NCBI GenBank assembly: GCA_002730035.1
Contig: PBYU01000047.1
Location: forward strand, 28,382-88,960
Origin: Gammaproteobacteria bacterium
GTDB taxonomy: Bacteria > Pseudomonadota > Gammaproteobacteria > Pseudomonadales > Pseudohongiellaceae
DNA: 60,579 nucleotides
Direction: 5' to 3'
Below the pieces are notes generated by a model, which saw only the letters and a list, made by a program, of their open reading frames with translations, had not been told where the DNA came from and searched no databases. Positions 53,643 to 60,579 of this stretch are shown in pieces (the stretch's first letter is position 1; every line of letters starts with the position of its first letter). The translations under genes were made by a program, and so were the position numbers.

Positions 53643-54808
53643 ACACTTCCTACCCTACCCTGAATTTTAATCACGACGACGAAATCAATATGCTGCGAGA
53701 CAGCGTATACCAGTTCTGTCAGGCCGAGATCGTGCCACGTGCCGACCAGATCGATGTCGACAATGAATTCCCTGCGGACCTGTGGAAGAAATTTGGCGAG
53801 CTGGGTTTGCTGGGCGTCACTGTAGATGAGTCTTATGGCGGCTCCAATATGGGATACCTGGCACATTGTGTTGCTATGGAAGAAATATCGCGGGCATCCG
53901 CCTCAGTGGGGCTATCTTATGGCGCCCATTCCAATCTGTGCGTCAATCAGATAGCACGCAACGGCAACGATGCACAGCGCCAGAAATACCTGCCTAAACT
54001 CTGCTCAGGGGAACACGTCGGCGCACTGGCCATGTCCGAACCGGATGCAGGGTCCGATGTGGTCAACATGTCACTGCGCGCCGAACTAAGAGGTGATCAC
54101 TACCTGCTCAACGGCAACAAGATGTGGATCACTAATGGGCCCGATGCCGATACCTATGTCATTTATGGCAAAACCGATGATTCGGTGGGCTCGGGTGGCA
54201 TTACCGCCTTCATCGTGGAACGTGGTTACGCCGGGTTCAGCCAGGCGCAGAAACTGGACAAGCTGGGTATGCGTGGCTCCAATACCTGTGAGCTGGTGTT
54301 AGAGGACTGCGAGGTTCCCCTGGAAAATGTCCTGGGTGCCGAAGGCAAAGGCGTCGGTGTGCTCATGTCTGGTCTGGACTATGAACGCACGGTTCTTGCA
54401 GCCGGTCCGGTGGGCATCATGCAATCCTGCCTGGACCTGGTACTGCCCTATCTGCACGATCGCAAACAATTCGGTCAACCCATCGGTGAGTTTCAATTGA
54501 TGCAGGGCAAGATGGCGGACATGTACACCTCTCTGAACGCATCGCGTTGCTACCTGTATACGGTGGCAGCCGCCTGTGACCGAGGCGAAAGCAGCCGTAA
54601 AGATTGTGCGGCGCTTATTTTGTTCACATCCGAGCAGGCCACCCAGATGACACTACAGGCCATCCAATCCATGGGCGGTAATGGTTACACCAATGACTAC
54701 CCGGCGGGTCGCTTGCTGCGCGATGCCAAGCTGTATGAAATCGGTGCCGGCACCTCGGAAGTTAGGCGCATCCTGGTAGGTCGTGAACTGTTTCGCGAAT
54801 CCGCTTAG
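53639..54808 (+). CDS. liuA: Isovaleryl-CoA dehydrogenase
   Basis: A 389-residue FAD flavoprotein that oxidises isovaleryl-CoA to 3-methylcrotonyl-CoA in leucine breakdown. Family segments are [48 protein letters not shown], and [20 protein letters not shown], whose Glu (about residue 249) is the catalytic base in this subfamily rather than the C-terminal one. [19 protein letters not shown] is the usual C-terminus. Coupled to liuR by ATGA, and followed by liuB after 28 bases. Confidence 0.95.
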   Translation: MNTSYPTLNFNHDDEINMLRDSVYQFCQAEIVPRADQIDVDNEFPADLWKKFGELGLLGVTVDESYGGSNMGYLAHCVAMEEISRASASVGLSYGAHSNLCVNQIARNGNDAQRQKYLPKLCSGEHVGALAMSEPDAGSDVVNMSLRAELRGDHYLLNGNKMWITNGPDADTYVIYGKTDDSVGSGGITAFIVERGYAGFSQAQKLDKLGMRGSNTCELVLEDCEVPLENVLGAEGKGVGVLMSGLDYERTVLAAGPVGIMQSCLDLVLPYLHDRKQFGQPIGEFQLMQGKMADMYTSLNASRCYLYTVAAACDRGESSRKDCAALILFTSEQATQMTLQAIQSMGGNGYTNDYPAGRLLRDAKLYEIGAGTSEVRRILVGRELFRESA

Positions 54809-54836
54809 GCAGAATGAAGAGTGAGGAGTAAGCACC

Positions 54837-56444
54837 ATGCCTGTCCTTGAATCGAAGATTAATCCAGACAGTGATAGCTTCGCCGAAAACAGCGAACTCA
54901 TGCAGATGCAGATCGATGATCTGCGAGTAAAGCTGAATACCATCGAGGCAGGTGGGTCCGAAGCGGCCCGTGAGAAGCATATCTCGCGGGGCAAGCTGCT
55001 GCCGAGAGACCGCATCAAGACGCTGATCGATGCAGGCACAGAGTTTTTGGAATTGTCCCAACTGGCCGCCTTTAATGTCTATGGCGAGGACGTGCCAGCC
55101 GCCGGCATCCTGACCGGTGTTGGCAAAGTGAATGGTATCGATTGCATCATTATCGTCAACGACGCCACCGTCAAAGGCGGTACCTATTATCCAATAACGG
55201 TTAAGAAACATTTGCGGGCGCAGGACATCGCCGCCCAGAACAACCTGCCCTGCATCTACCTGGTGGATTCCGGTGGCGCCAATCTGCCGAGACAGGACCA
55301 GGTGTTTCCTGACAAGGATCACTTCGGCCGTATATTCTTCAACCAGGCCAATATGTCAGCCAGTGGGATCCCCCAGATAGCAGTTGTTATGGGTTCCTGT
55401 ACAGCAGGGGGTGCATACGTACCTGCCATGTCTGACGAGTGTGTGATGGTGCGAAACCAGGCGACGGTGTTTCTTGCCGGTCCGCCGCTGGTGAAGGCCG
55501 CCACTGGGGAAGTAGTTGGTGCGGAAGAACTGGGTGGCGCCGACGTACACTGTCGGCGTTCTGGCGTTTCTGACTATTACGCCGAGAGCGACAATCATGC
55601 TCTGCAGATTGCCCGTACTATCGTCGGGCACTTGAATCGACCTGCGGTGGCCCACAATCCCAGCCAGCAAAGCGTATCGCCTGTTTATCCGGCTGATCAG
55701 CTTACCGGTATTATCCCCGCCAATCCCAGCATGTCCTATGATGCCCGGGAGATCATCGCACGCATCGTGGATGGATCAGAATTCGATGAATTCAAAGCCC
55801 TGTATGGCAAGACGCTGGTATGCGGCTTCGCCCATCTAGATGGAAATCCCATCGGAATTGTTGCCAACAATGGCATCCTGTTCAGTGAGTCTGCCACCAA
55901 GGGAGCGCACTTCATTGAACTATGCGCACAACGAAAAATCCCACTGCTATTCCTGCAGAACATCGTTGGCTTCATGGTGGGCAAGGTATTCGAAGCAGGC
56001 GGTATCGCCAAGCACGGCGCCAAGATGGTGATGGCAGTTGCCTGTGCCAGGGTGCCAAAATTTACAGTGATCGTTGGCGGCTCATTCGGTGCTGGCAACT
56101 ATGGCATGTGTGGCCGCGCCTACGACCCACGCTTCATGTTCATGTGGCCCAATGCGCGTATCTCGGTGATGGGTGGCGAACAGGCAGCCGGTGTACTGAC
56201 CACCATCAAACGTGATGCGATGGAGAAAAAGAATCGCCCCTGGAGCAAGGAGCAGGAAGAAGAGTACCGAAGACCCATCCTGGAGACCTACCAGAAGCAG
56301 GGCCATCCCTATTATGCATCCGCACGGCTATGGGATGATGGCGTAATCGAACCCACCCAGACTCGAGAAGTGCTCGCGCGCTGCATGGCGATCGCGCACA
56401 ACGCGCCGATCGAAGAGACACAGTTTGGTGTGTTTAGAATGTAA
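54837..56444 (+). CDS. liuB: Methylcrotonyl-CoA carboxylase carboxyltransferase subunit
   Basis: A 535-residue beta subunit that transfers CO2 from biotin to 3-methylcrotonyl-CoA. Diagnostic segments include [70 protein letters not shown] and [25 protein letters not shown]. It requires the biotin carboxylase subunit (liuD), which is not in the window. The gene follows liuA in one operon and is the last of the liu set here. Confidence 0.95.
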   Translation: MPVLESKINPDSDSFAENSELMQMQIDDLRVKLNTIEAGGSEAAREKHISRGKLLPRDRIKTLIDAGTEFLELSQLAAFNVYGEDVPAAGILTGVGKVNGIDCIIIVNDATVKGGTYYPITVKKHLRAQDIAAQNNLPCIYLVDSGGANLPRQDQVFPDKDHFGRIFFNQANMSASGIPQIAVVMGSCTAGGAYVPAMSDECVMVRNQATVFLAGPPLVKAATGEVVGAEELGGADVHCRRSGVSDYYAESDNHALQIARTIVGHLNRPAVAHNPSQQSVSPVYPADQLTGIIPANPSMSYDAREIIARIVDGSEFDEFKALYGKTLVCGFAHLDGNPIGIVANNGILFSESATKGAHFIELCAQRKIPLLFLQNIVGFMVGKVFEAGGIAKHGAKMVMAVACARVPKFTVIVGGSFGAGNYGMCGRAYDPRFMFMWPNARISVMGGEQAAGVLTTIKRDAMEKKNRPWSKEQEEEYRRPILETYQKQGHPYYASARLWDDGVIEPTQTREVLARCMAIAHNAPIEETQFGVFRM

Positions 56445-56634
56445 GAGTTGCTGTAGTTAAGCCGCTGCGATTGATGATGTAGTCCGGCGCGTAGAAGACA
56501 CAAGACTTACATAATCGCCCGATTATTCAAATCCCGAAACTTTCCATTTATTAGGAAGAATTCCCCTCAATAGTCTGCGAGGCTTACCCCTGACGCTGTT
56601 CCCTCCCCAAATTGTTTGATTCAGGAGTAATAAG

Positions 56635-57588
56635 ATGATCCTGCGCATTGTTGCCGTCTTCCTTGCACTTATGTCTGTGCTATCTGTCAGCCAGGCCCAG
56701 GAAGAATTCCCTTATCAGGTCCCCCGTACCGAACATGGCGACCCAGATTTTCAGGGTGTTTGGATGACGGCATTCATAACCACCACGGAAAGACCAGCTG
56801 GATTCGACAGCCTGGTAGTCACAGCGGAAGAAGCAGCAGAGTTTGCAGCCACCTTTCAAAGCAATTTTGTTGAAGGCAATACTGATCCTGAATTTTCGTG
56901 GGCTGATTCTCTGCAACTAACAAAGGTAAAGGGACAATTCCGTTCTTCCGTAATCGTTCACCCTGAAGACGGTAAGATTCCCTATTCTCAAGCCGGCGGA
57001 GCGCTGGCGATGGAAGTCAGACGATTATTTGTGGAGGGCGTTGATGGACCCGAACAGCGACCATTGGCAGAACGTTGCCTGGGAAGTTTTGGTTACCCGC
57101 CTATGCGTTCTTTGCCCATCGAAATACCGCGCCTAATTGTCCAGAACAAGGACAATTTGGTGCTCTATACCGAAGATGCGGCCGGATATCGACTCATTCG
57201 CATAGGGGCGAAGCCTGGCACTGAAGACAAGCGGCGCTATGAAGGATATTCGGTTGGAAACTGGGAAGGTGACACGCTAGTGGTGGAGACAACACAGTTC
57301 CGGTATGATATCCCTCAAAGATTAAACGTAGGCAGGCCGGTACTGATTAGTGAAGATACCAAGGTAACGGAACGATTTACCCGTGTCGCCGATGATGAAC
57401 TCAACTATCAATTCACGGTTGAGGACAACACACTCTACTCCGAAGCCTGGTCGGGCGAGTTTTCTCTGAACTGGATGGGTGGCAAGACTTATGAATATTC
57501 CTGTCACGAAGGGAATTACAGCTTACCGGGAATTCTCAGAGGGGGACAATTGCAAGCAGCCGAACGTGCAAGCGCCAATCCGGACTGA
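56635..57588 (+). CDS. Secreted protein, paralog 1 of an unnamed family
   Basis: A 317-residue exported protein (signal 1-22, SVSQAQ). It has YQVPRTEHGDPDFQGVW near the start and a conserved tail: NWEGDTLVVETTQF, TERFTRVADDELNYQFTVEDN, and YEYSCHEGNYSLPGILRG. The same tail recurs in the gene at 59169, so the two are paralogs separated by three small genes. Similar proteins occur in many soil and marine bacteria without known function. AGGAG precedes the ATG. Confidence 0.75.
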   Translation: MILRIVAVFLALMSVLSVSQAQEEFPYQVPRTEHGDPDFQGVWMTAFITTTERPAGFDSLVVTAEEAAEFAATFQSNFVEGNTDPEFSWADSLQLTKVKGQFRSSVIVHPEDGKIPYSQAGGALAMEVRRLFVEGVDGPEQRPLAERCLGSFGYPPMRSLPIEIPRLIVQNKDNLVLYTEDAAGYRLIRIGAKPGTEDKRRYEGYSVGNWEGDTLVVETTQFRYDIPQRLNVGRPVLISEDTKVTERFTRVADDELNYQFTVEDNTLYSEAWSGEFSLNWMGGKTYEYSCHEGNYSLPGILRGGQLQAAERASANPD

Positions 57589-57678
57589 TGATTCTCTTTC
57601 AAGCCCTTAGCTGACTATAGCAGTGAAGTAACCACCCGGAAATGAGAGGACGTCGTTGTTCAACAATGCACTCCCTCT

Positions 57679-57960
57679 CTAGCCGATCTCTTTCAAGCGT
57701 TCCTGTATGTGAAGAAGCTTTATTCGCTGCCTTATGTAATTCTCTTCCATAAAGTTCAATCGGTAGTCGACTTCTTCTTTATAGGTAGAATTTTCAGGTA
57801 CGGTTTCCCGTACTTTCTCGTAGGACAAAATATGTTTCCTAAGTGTGTTGTCCTTTAACAATCCTATTTTTGACTTACAACTGTGGCAGACATCATAGCC
57901 ATATAAGTTTGAAATTTCCTTTGGATTTATATTGCCACATTGAAAACAGCGCTTTGCCAT
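57679..57960 (-). CDS. Small zinc-ribbon protein
   Basis: A 93-residue protein with two knuckles, CFQCG (5-9) and CHSCKSK (24-30), forming a four-Cys zinc ribbon, then a long charged helix (VRETVPENSTYKEEVDYRLNFMEENYIRQRIKL) to the end. Role unknown; DNA, RNA or protein binding is possible. Its base composition is lower than its neighbours (45 of 120 bases at 57721-57840 are G or C), a hint of acquisition. Confidence 0.65.
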   Translation of the reverse strand: MAKRCFQCGNINPKEISNLYGYDVCHSCKSKIGLLKDNTLRKHILSYEKVRETVPENSTYKEEVDYRLNFMEENYIRQRIKLLHIQERLKEIG

Positions 57961-58290
57961 ATCTATTCAGTCCCAATGCTTATTGAGGAAACCGGACGAT
58001 ACCATAGCCTCCATAGATGCCACCGATCCTGGTCCCGTTGTCGACACTAAACCCCCTGGAGATGGCAAACAAATGAAGCCGGAACAGCCACCAGCCCAGA
58101 GAGTGCCCACCGAAAGCGGACCCCCATAATCCACTTTCATATTGAAATAGGTCATGGGGGAGCGTGGCTGTCATCATTGATGCCTTAGGTATAGTCAACA
58201 AAGCAATCAGCTGCATTTGCCGTAAAAAAGCAACATATTCAACTCATTAGTTGCTATATTCAGCGCCTTATCGTTGCGCCTCCAAGCATA
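57961..58290. other. 330-base gap without a convincing gene
   Basis: Holds the promoter of the zinc-ribbon gene on one side and of the next plus-strand gene on the other. Two overlapping minus-strand frames (57967-58155 and 57980-58216) are rich in Gly, Trp and Phe but have no ribosome site or recognisable domain. I do not count them as genes. Confidence 0.5.
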
Positions 58291-58752
58291 ATGTGGTCTA
58301 TTCATTCGATGCCTGTTAGTCAATTCATGAGCTTCATTCGAGAATGCTCCCTGATCTGTATTGTGAGCGCGGCTCTAATCTTTCCTGGCACCGCAGCCGC
58401 GCAGCAGGGAATCTTTTTCAATGAGCGGGATGATCAATATTTACTGCTGGGTCTGAAACGGGCCAAGGTTTCCTTTGAAGTTGCAAGAGCACAATATGAA
58501 CGGCAGCAGGAGCAGGAAGAGCAGGCAGCCTTGCTGGCGAGCCAGAGGCAGGGGGGAGGGGCAGTCGGTTCCTTTGCAGGTAGCGGTAACCAGGCAATCG
58601 ATTCCAGTGATATGCCACAGTTTATAGCCACCCAAGAATCCCTGGCCGAGGTAGCCCAGGCTTCGCTACTCGATTTCGGTTTGCTGTCTATTTTTACTTT
58701 CCTGGCCTTTGCCGGGGCGTTTTTTGCCTTTGTCCGCTATGACGTCCGTTAG
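58291..58752 (+). CDS. Membrane protein with coiled coil
   Basis: A 153-residue protein: a signal or anchor segment about 18-38 (FPGTAAAQQ), a Gln/Glu-rich coiled coil about 60-85 (AQYERQQEQEEQAALLASQ), a Gly-rich linker, and a C-terminal membrane helix about 125-148. It has three possible ATGs (58291, 58309, 58327) with no clear ribosome site to decide. No family recognised; probably an envelope protein. Same strand as the lipoprotein that follows. Confidence 0.6.
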   Translation: MWSIHSMPVSQFMSFIRECSLICIVSAALIFPGTAAAQQGIFFNERDDQYLLLGLKRAKVSFEVARAQYERQQEQEEQAALLASQRQGGGAVGSFAGSGNQAIDSSDMPQFIATQESLAEVAQASLLDFGLLSIFTFLAFAGAFFAFVRYDVR

Positions 58753-58843
58753 GGAAATAGAAACGAGACCGAGGAAGTCAAGATTGAGTAGATTCAGGGG
58801 CAGACTACTTTTTATCGAGTAGTCATTGAGAGAGACCAGCACC

Positions 58844-59065
58844 ATGAATAAATCACCAATTTTAATAACCATTTTGCTGTCAGGCTTGTTGAATGCATGT
58901 GGTTCTGACAATGAAACTGCACTTGAAACTCAACAGCAGCAACCGCGCGGAGTTTTAACAAATCAGCAACAACGAGCACTGGACGCGGCAAATACGATTG
59001 AACAAGCTATGCAGCAAACCGCGGAAGACAGGCTCAAGGAATTGGAAGCCCGGTTACAACAATGA
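58844..59065 (+). CDS. Small lipoprotein
   Basis: A 73-residue lipoprotein with a signal ending in LLNAC (Cys about residue 19), a Gln-rich stretch and a terminal helix (ALDAANTIEQAMQQTAEDRLKELEARL). The start is ATG 58844, with GAGAG upstream. It resembles small Lpp-like or stress-related lipoproteins but I do not recognise a family. Its stop codon lies in the left arm of the 28-bp inverted repeat. Confidence 0.65.
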   Translation: MNKSPILITILLSGLLNACGSDNETALETQQQQPRGVLTNQQQRALDAANTIEQAMQQTAEDRLKELEARLQQ

Positions 59066-59152
59066 TCAAAGGGGTCAGAGTCACTTGATCCTTGATCTTA
59101 TAGGTCTCTCAATCAAAATAAAATGATCAAGTGACTCTGACCCCTTTGATCA
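59063..59152. repeat. Perfect 28-bp inverted repeat (REP/MITE-like)
   Basis: Left arm TGATCAAAGGGGTCAGAGTC plus ACTTGATC (59063-59090), right arm its exact complement (59125-59152), with a 34-base A+T-rich centre. GGGGTCAGA at the outer end is close to the outer ends of the 44.6 kb repeat. It begins at the stop codon of the lipoprotein gene and ends 16 bases before the next start. Confidence 0.9.
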
Positions 59153-59168
59153 CTTCCGGAGTAATGGC

Positions 59169-60188
59169 ATGAAAGATTATCCTCCACGCCCGCTTAGATT
59201 CTCACTCTACCTTTCACTTTCAATTGCCGTGCTGTGCAGCTCTGTTTCCAGCTCAGCGCAAGATGCCGGATCCTATGTTGCACCACGAACGGTAAATGGT
59301 GTACCGGACTTGCAGGGCACGTGGACCAACAACACGATTACTGGACTGACCAGACCGGAGAGGTTTGGTAATAAACTGGTATTAACAACAGAAGAAGCCT
59401 ACGAATTGGAAAAAGAAGTGGCTGATTACAATGCTGGGAGAGACGTGCCTAGCGATCCAAGCCGTAGCGCTCCAGTCAAAGATCAAATCGAAACCGCTGA
59501 CAGCTATAACAATTTCTGGATGGATACCGGCACCAATATCATTGTCTATAACAATGAGTACCGCAGTTCGATTATTGTCGATCCCGCCGATGGCCAAATA
59601 CCAGACTACACCCCCGTGGCACAGCTTAGAATCGATGCGGCAATCGAGCGCAGGCGCTCTGGAGGCTCCTTCGATGGTCCGGAATCCCGGCCGCTACCGG
59701 AGCGATGCCTGATGTCATTCGGCTCCAGTTCCGGACCGCCGATGTTGCCAATTCTATATAACAATCATTACCAGATTGTGCAGTCGCCCGGTTATGTCAT
59801 GATCCTGGTGGAAATGGTGCACGACGCTAGAATCATTCGAATTGACGATCAGACATTACCAGAAAATATGAATCGCTGGATGGGTGATTCGGTAGGGCAT
59901 TGGGAAGGCGATACCCTGGTTGTAGAAACCAGCCATTTCAACTCGCTGCAAAGGTTTAGAGGATCATCGGATAATTTTAAGGTGACCGAGCGCTTTACAC
60001 GGGTGGCGGACGACATCATCAACTATTCTTTTGCAGTTAATGACCCGGAGACCTTTACACAACCATGGTCCGGTGAGATGCCATTGAACCTGACTGACGA
60101 CAGGCTTTATGAATATGCCTGTCATGAGGGCAACTACTCATTACCCGGTGTGCTAGCGGGAGCTCGACTCTTCGAACAGGAACAATAG
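59169..60188 (+). CDS. Secreted protein, paralog 2 of an unnamed family
   Basis: A 339-residue exported protein (signal 1-31, SVSSSAQ), with VPDLQGTWTNNTITG and the shared tail: HWEGDTLVVETSHF, TERFTRVADDIINYSFAVNDP, YEYACHEGNYSLPGVLAG. It is a paralog of the gene at 56635. A GGAG lies before the ATG, directly after the inverted repeat arm. Function unknown. Confidence 0.75.
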   Translation: MKDYPPRPLRFSLYLSLSIAVLCSSVSSSAQDAGSYVAPRTVNGVPDLQGTWTNNTITGLTRPERFGNKLVLTTEEAYELEKEVADYNAGRDVPSDPSRSAPVKDQIETADSYNNFWMDTGTNIIVYNNEYRSSIIVDPADGQIPDYTPVAQLRIDAAIERRRSGGSFDGPESRPLPERCLMSFGSSSGPPMLPILYNNHYQIVQSPGYVMILVEMVHDARIIRIDDQTLPENMNRWMGDSVGHWEGDTLVVETSHFNSLQRFRGSSDNFKVTERFTRVADDIINYSFAVNDPETFTQPWSGEMPLNLTDDRLYEYACHEGNYSLPGVLAGARLFEQEQ

Positions 60189-60330
60189 AAAGAAGAACGC
60201 CATGAGGAAATTGAAAACTCTCTTCAATAGTCCTGTATAAGGTATTCATTATTCAATACTGAATCTATTCTGAAATTATTGACCCGCATTTGGCACAGGC
60301 GGATTAAGACTCATAGCGGGTGGTGATCTC

Positions 60331-60549
60331 GTGGATGTACGTCAACTGCCTCGAATTGATTTAAACCTGCTGGTTGCTTTGCAGGTATTGATTGAGGAGT
60401 GCAATGTTTCAAAAGCGGCTGAGCGGCTCTTTATTACCCAGTCGGCAATGAGTAAAACCCTTCTGCGTCTGCGCGAACTATTTGTACCCCGTCAGCACCT
60501 ATGGAACAGATATAGCACTGGTTTAAAGGAGAGTTTTTGTTCATCCTAA
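60331..60549 (+). pseudogene. LysR-type regulator truncated after the HTH
   Basis: The frame from GTG 60331 encodes the LysR helix-turn-helix intact (DLNLLVALQVLIEECNVSKAAERLFITQSAMSKTLLRLRELF) but then departs into VPRQHLWNRYSTGL and stops at 60549. A normal LysR continues with a further 230 residues. No simple frame shift restores it in the next 60 bases, so the gene appears truncated. A ribosome site and a new ATG follow directly. Confidence 0.7.
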
Positions 60550-60563
60550 CGTGAGGAGTTGAG

Positions 60564-60579
60564 ATGAAACAGAAACCAG
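60564..60579 (+). CDS. Start of a gene running off the window
   Basis: ATG 60564 (MKQKP) with GAGGAG at 60553-60558, 15 bases after the truncated LysR gene. Only five codons are visible. Confidence 0.5.

Noticed and set aside
57967..58216. Two overlapping minus-strand frames of 62 and 78 residues
   Set aside because: No start signal, no domain; considered as a frame-shifted gene but no combined product made sense.

Overview
The window looks like chromosomal sequence from an aerobic, heterotrophic Gammaproteobacterium, probably one of the marine or oligotrophic lineages. This is inferred from the gene content: two exported PQQ-type dehydrogenases, a c-type cytochrome and a cytochrome fused to a copper-monooxygenase-like domain, CRTAC1/ASPIC and DUF885 proteins, a leucine-degradation (liu) cluster headed by a MerR regulator of the LiuR type, and a DUF2868/GTPase pair. 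Coding density is high, base composition is moderate, and most genes sit in short operons of one to three with clear GGAG-type ribosome binding sites. No 16S marker is present, so the assignment stays at class level.

Layout. 1-8.5 kb: a secreted protein, a short-chain dehydrogenase, a DUF3604 lipoprotein, a TIR-TolB-like-TPR signalling protein, a tRNA-Gly(CCC), and a cytochrome/copper-monooxygenase-like protein with its secreted partner. 8.5-17 kb: a 2TM-type membrane protein, the first PQQ dehydrogenase, acetoacetyl-CoA synthetase, and a family III CoA transferase. 17-27.4 kb: a periplasmic block with a CapA-type protein, a Vgb-like/cytochrome protein, a CRTAC1-type FG-GAP protein, the second PQQ dehydrogenase and a cytochrome c, followed by a BlaI-type repressor and a BlaR1-like M56 peptidase whose TonB-like tail is cut off by an in-frame TAG. 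27.4-42.3 kb: a DUF885 peptidase-like protein, an acyl-CoA dehydrogenase, a YghU-type glutathione transferase, a lipoprotein gene broken by TGA, the DUF2868/GTPase pair, an amidase, an ABC exporter pair, a cupin and a zinc/cation efflux protein. 42.3-50.6 kb: glyoxalase-fold, AhpD-like and isocitrate-lyase-superfamily enzymes, two Tat-exported PLP aminotransferases, and a minus-strand group (sterol desaturase, beta-propeller, small secreted protein, exported methyltransferase). 50.7-60.6 kb: a BrnT/BrnA toxin-antitoxin pair, an acyl-CoA ligase divergent from liuR-liuA-liuB, two paralogous secreted proteins flanking small genes, and a truncated LysR gene.

How the genes fit together. LiuA, LiuB, the acyl-CoA ligase and the acetoacetyl-CoA synthetase cover parts of leucine/isovalerate and ketone-body use. 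The liu set here lacks the biotin-carboxylase subunit, hydratase and lyase. The PQQ dehydrogenases, cytochromes and copper protein point to oxidation of alcohols or similar substrates in the periplasm. Several sites show good regulatory palindromes: before liuR, before brnT, and between the cytochrome c gene and blaI.

The most notable sequence observations are two genes interrupted by single in-frame stops (TAG at 26811, TGA at 32302), a 39-bp duplicated piece of the capA gene just past its own stop, perfect intergenic inverted repeats at 44.6 and 59.1 kb that look like REP/MITE elements, a dispersed motif seen three times, and the adjacent Tat-exported aminotransferases. I found no CRISPR array, complete insertion sequence, prophage or rRNA. 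I did not find a convincing wholly new multi-gene system. The best candidates are the TIR fusion, the exported aminotransferase pair and the 47.5-50.6 kb secreted-protein group.
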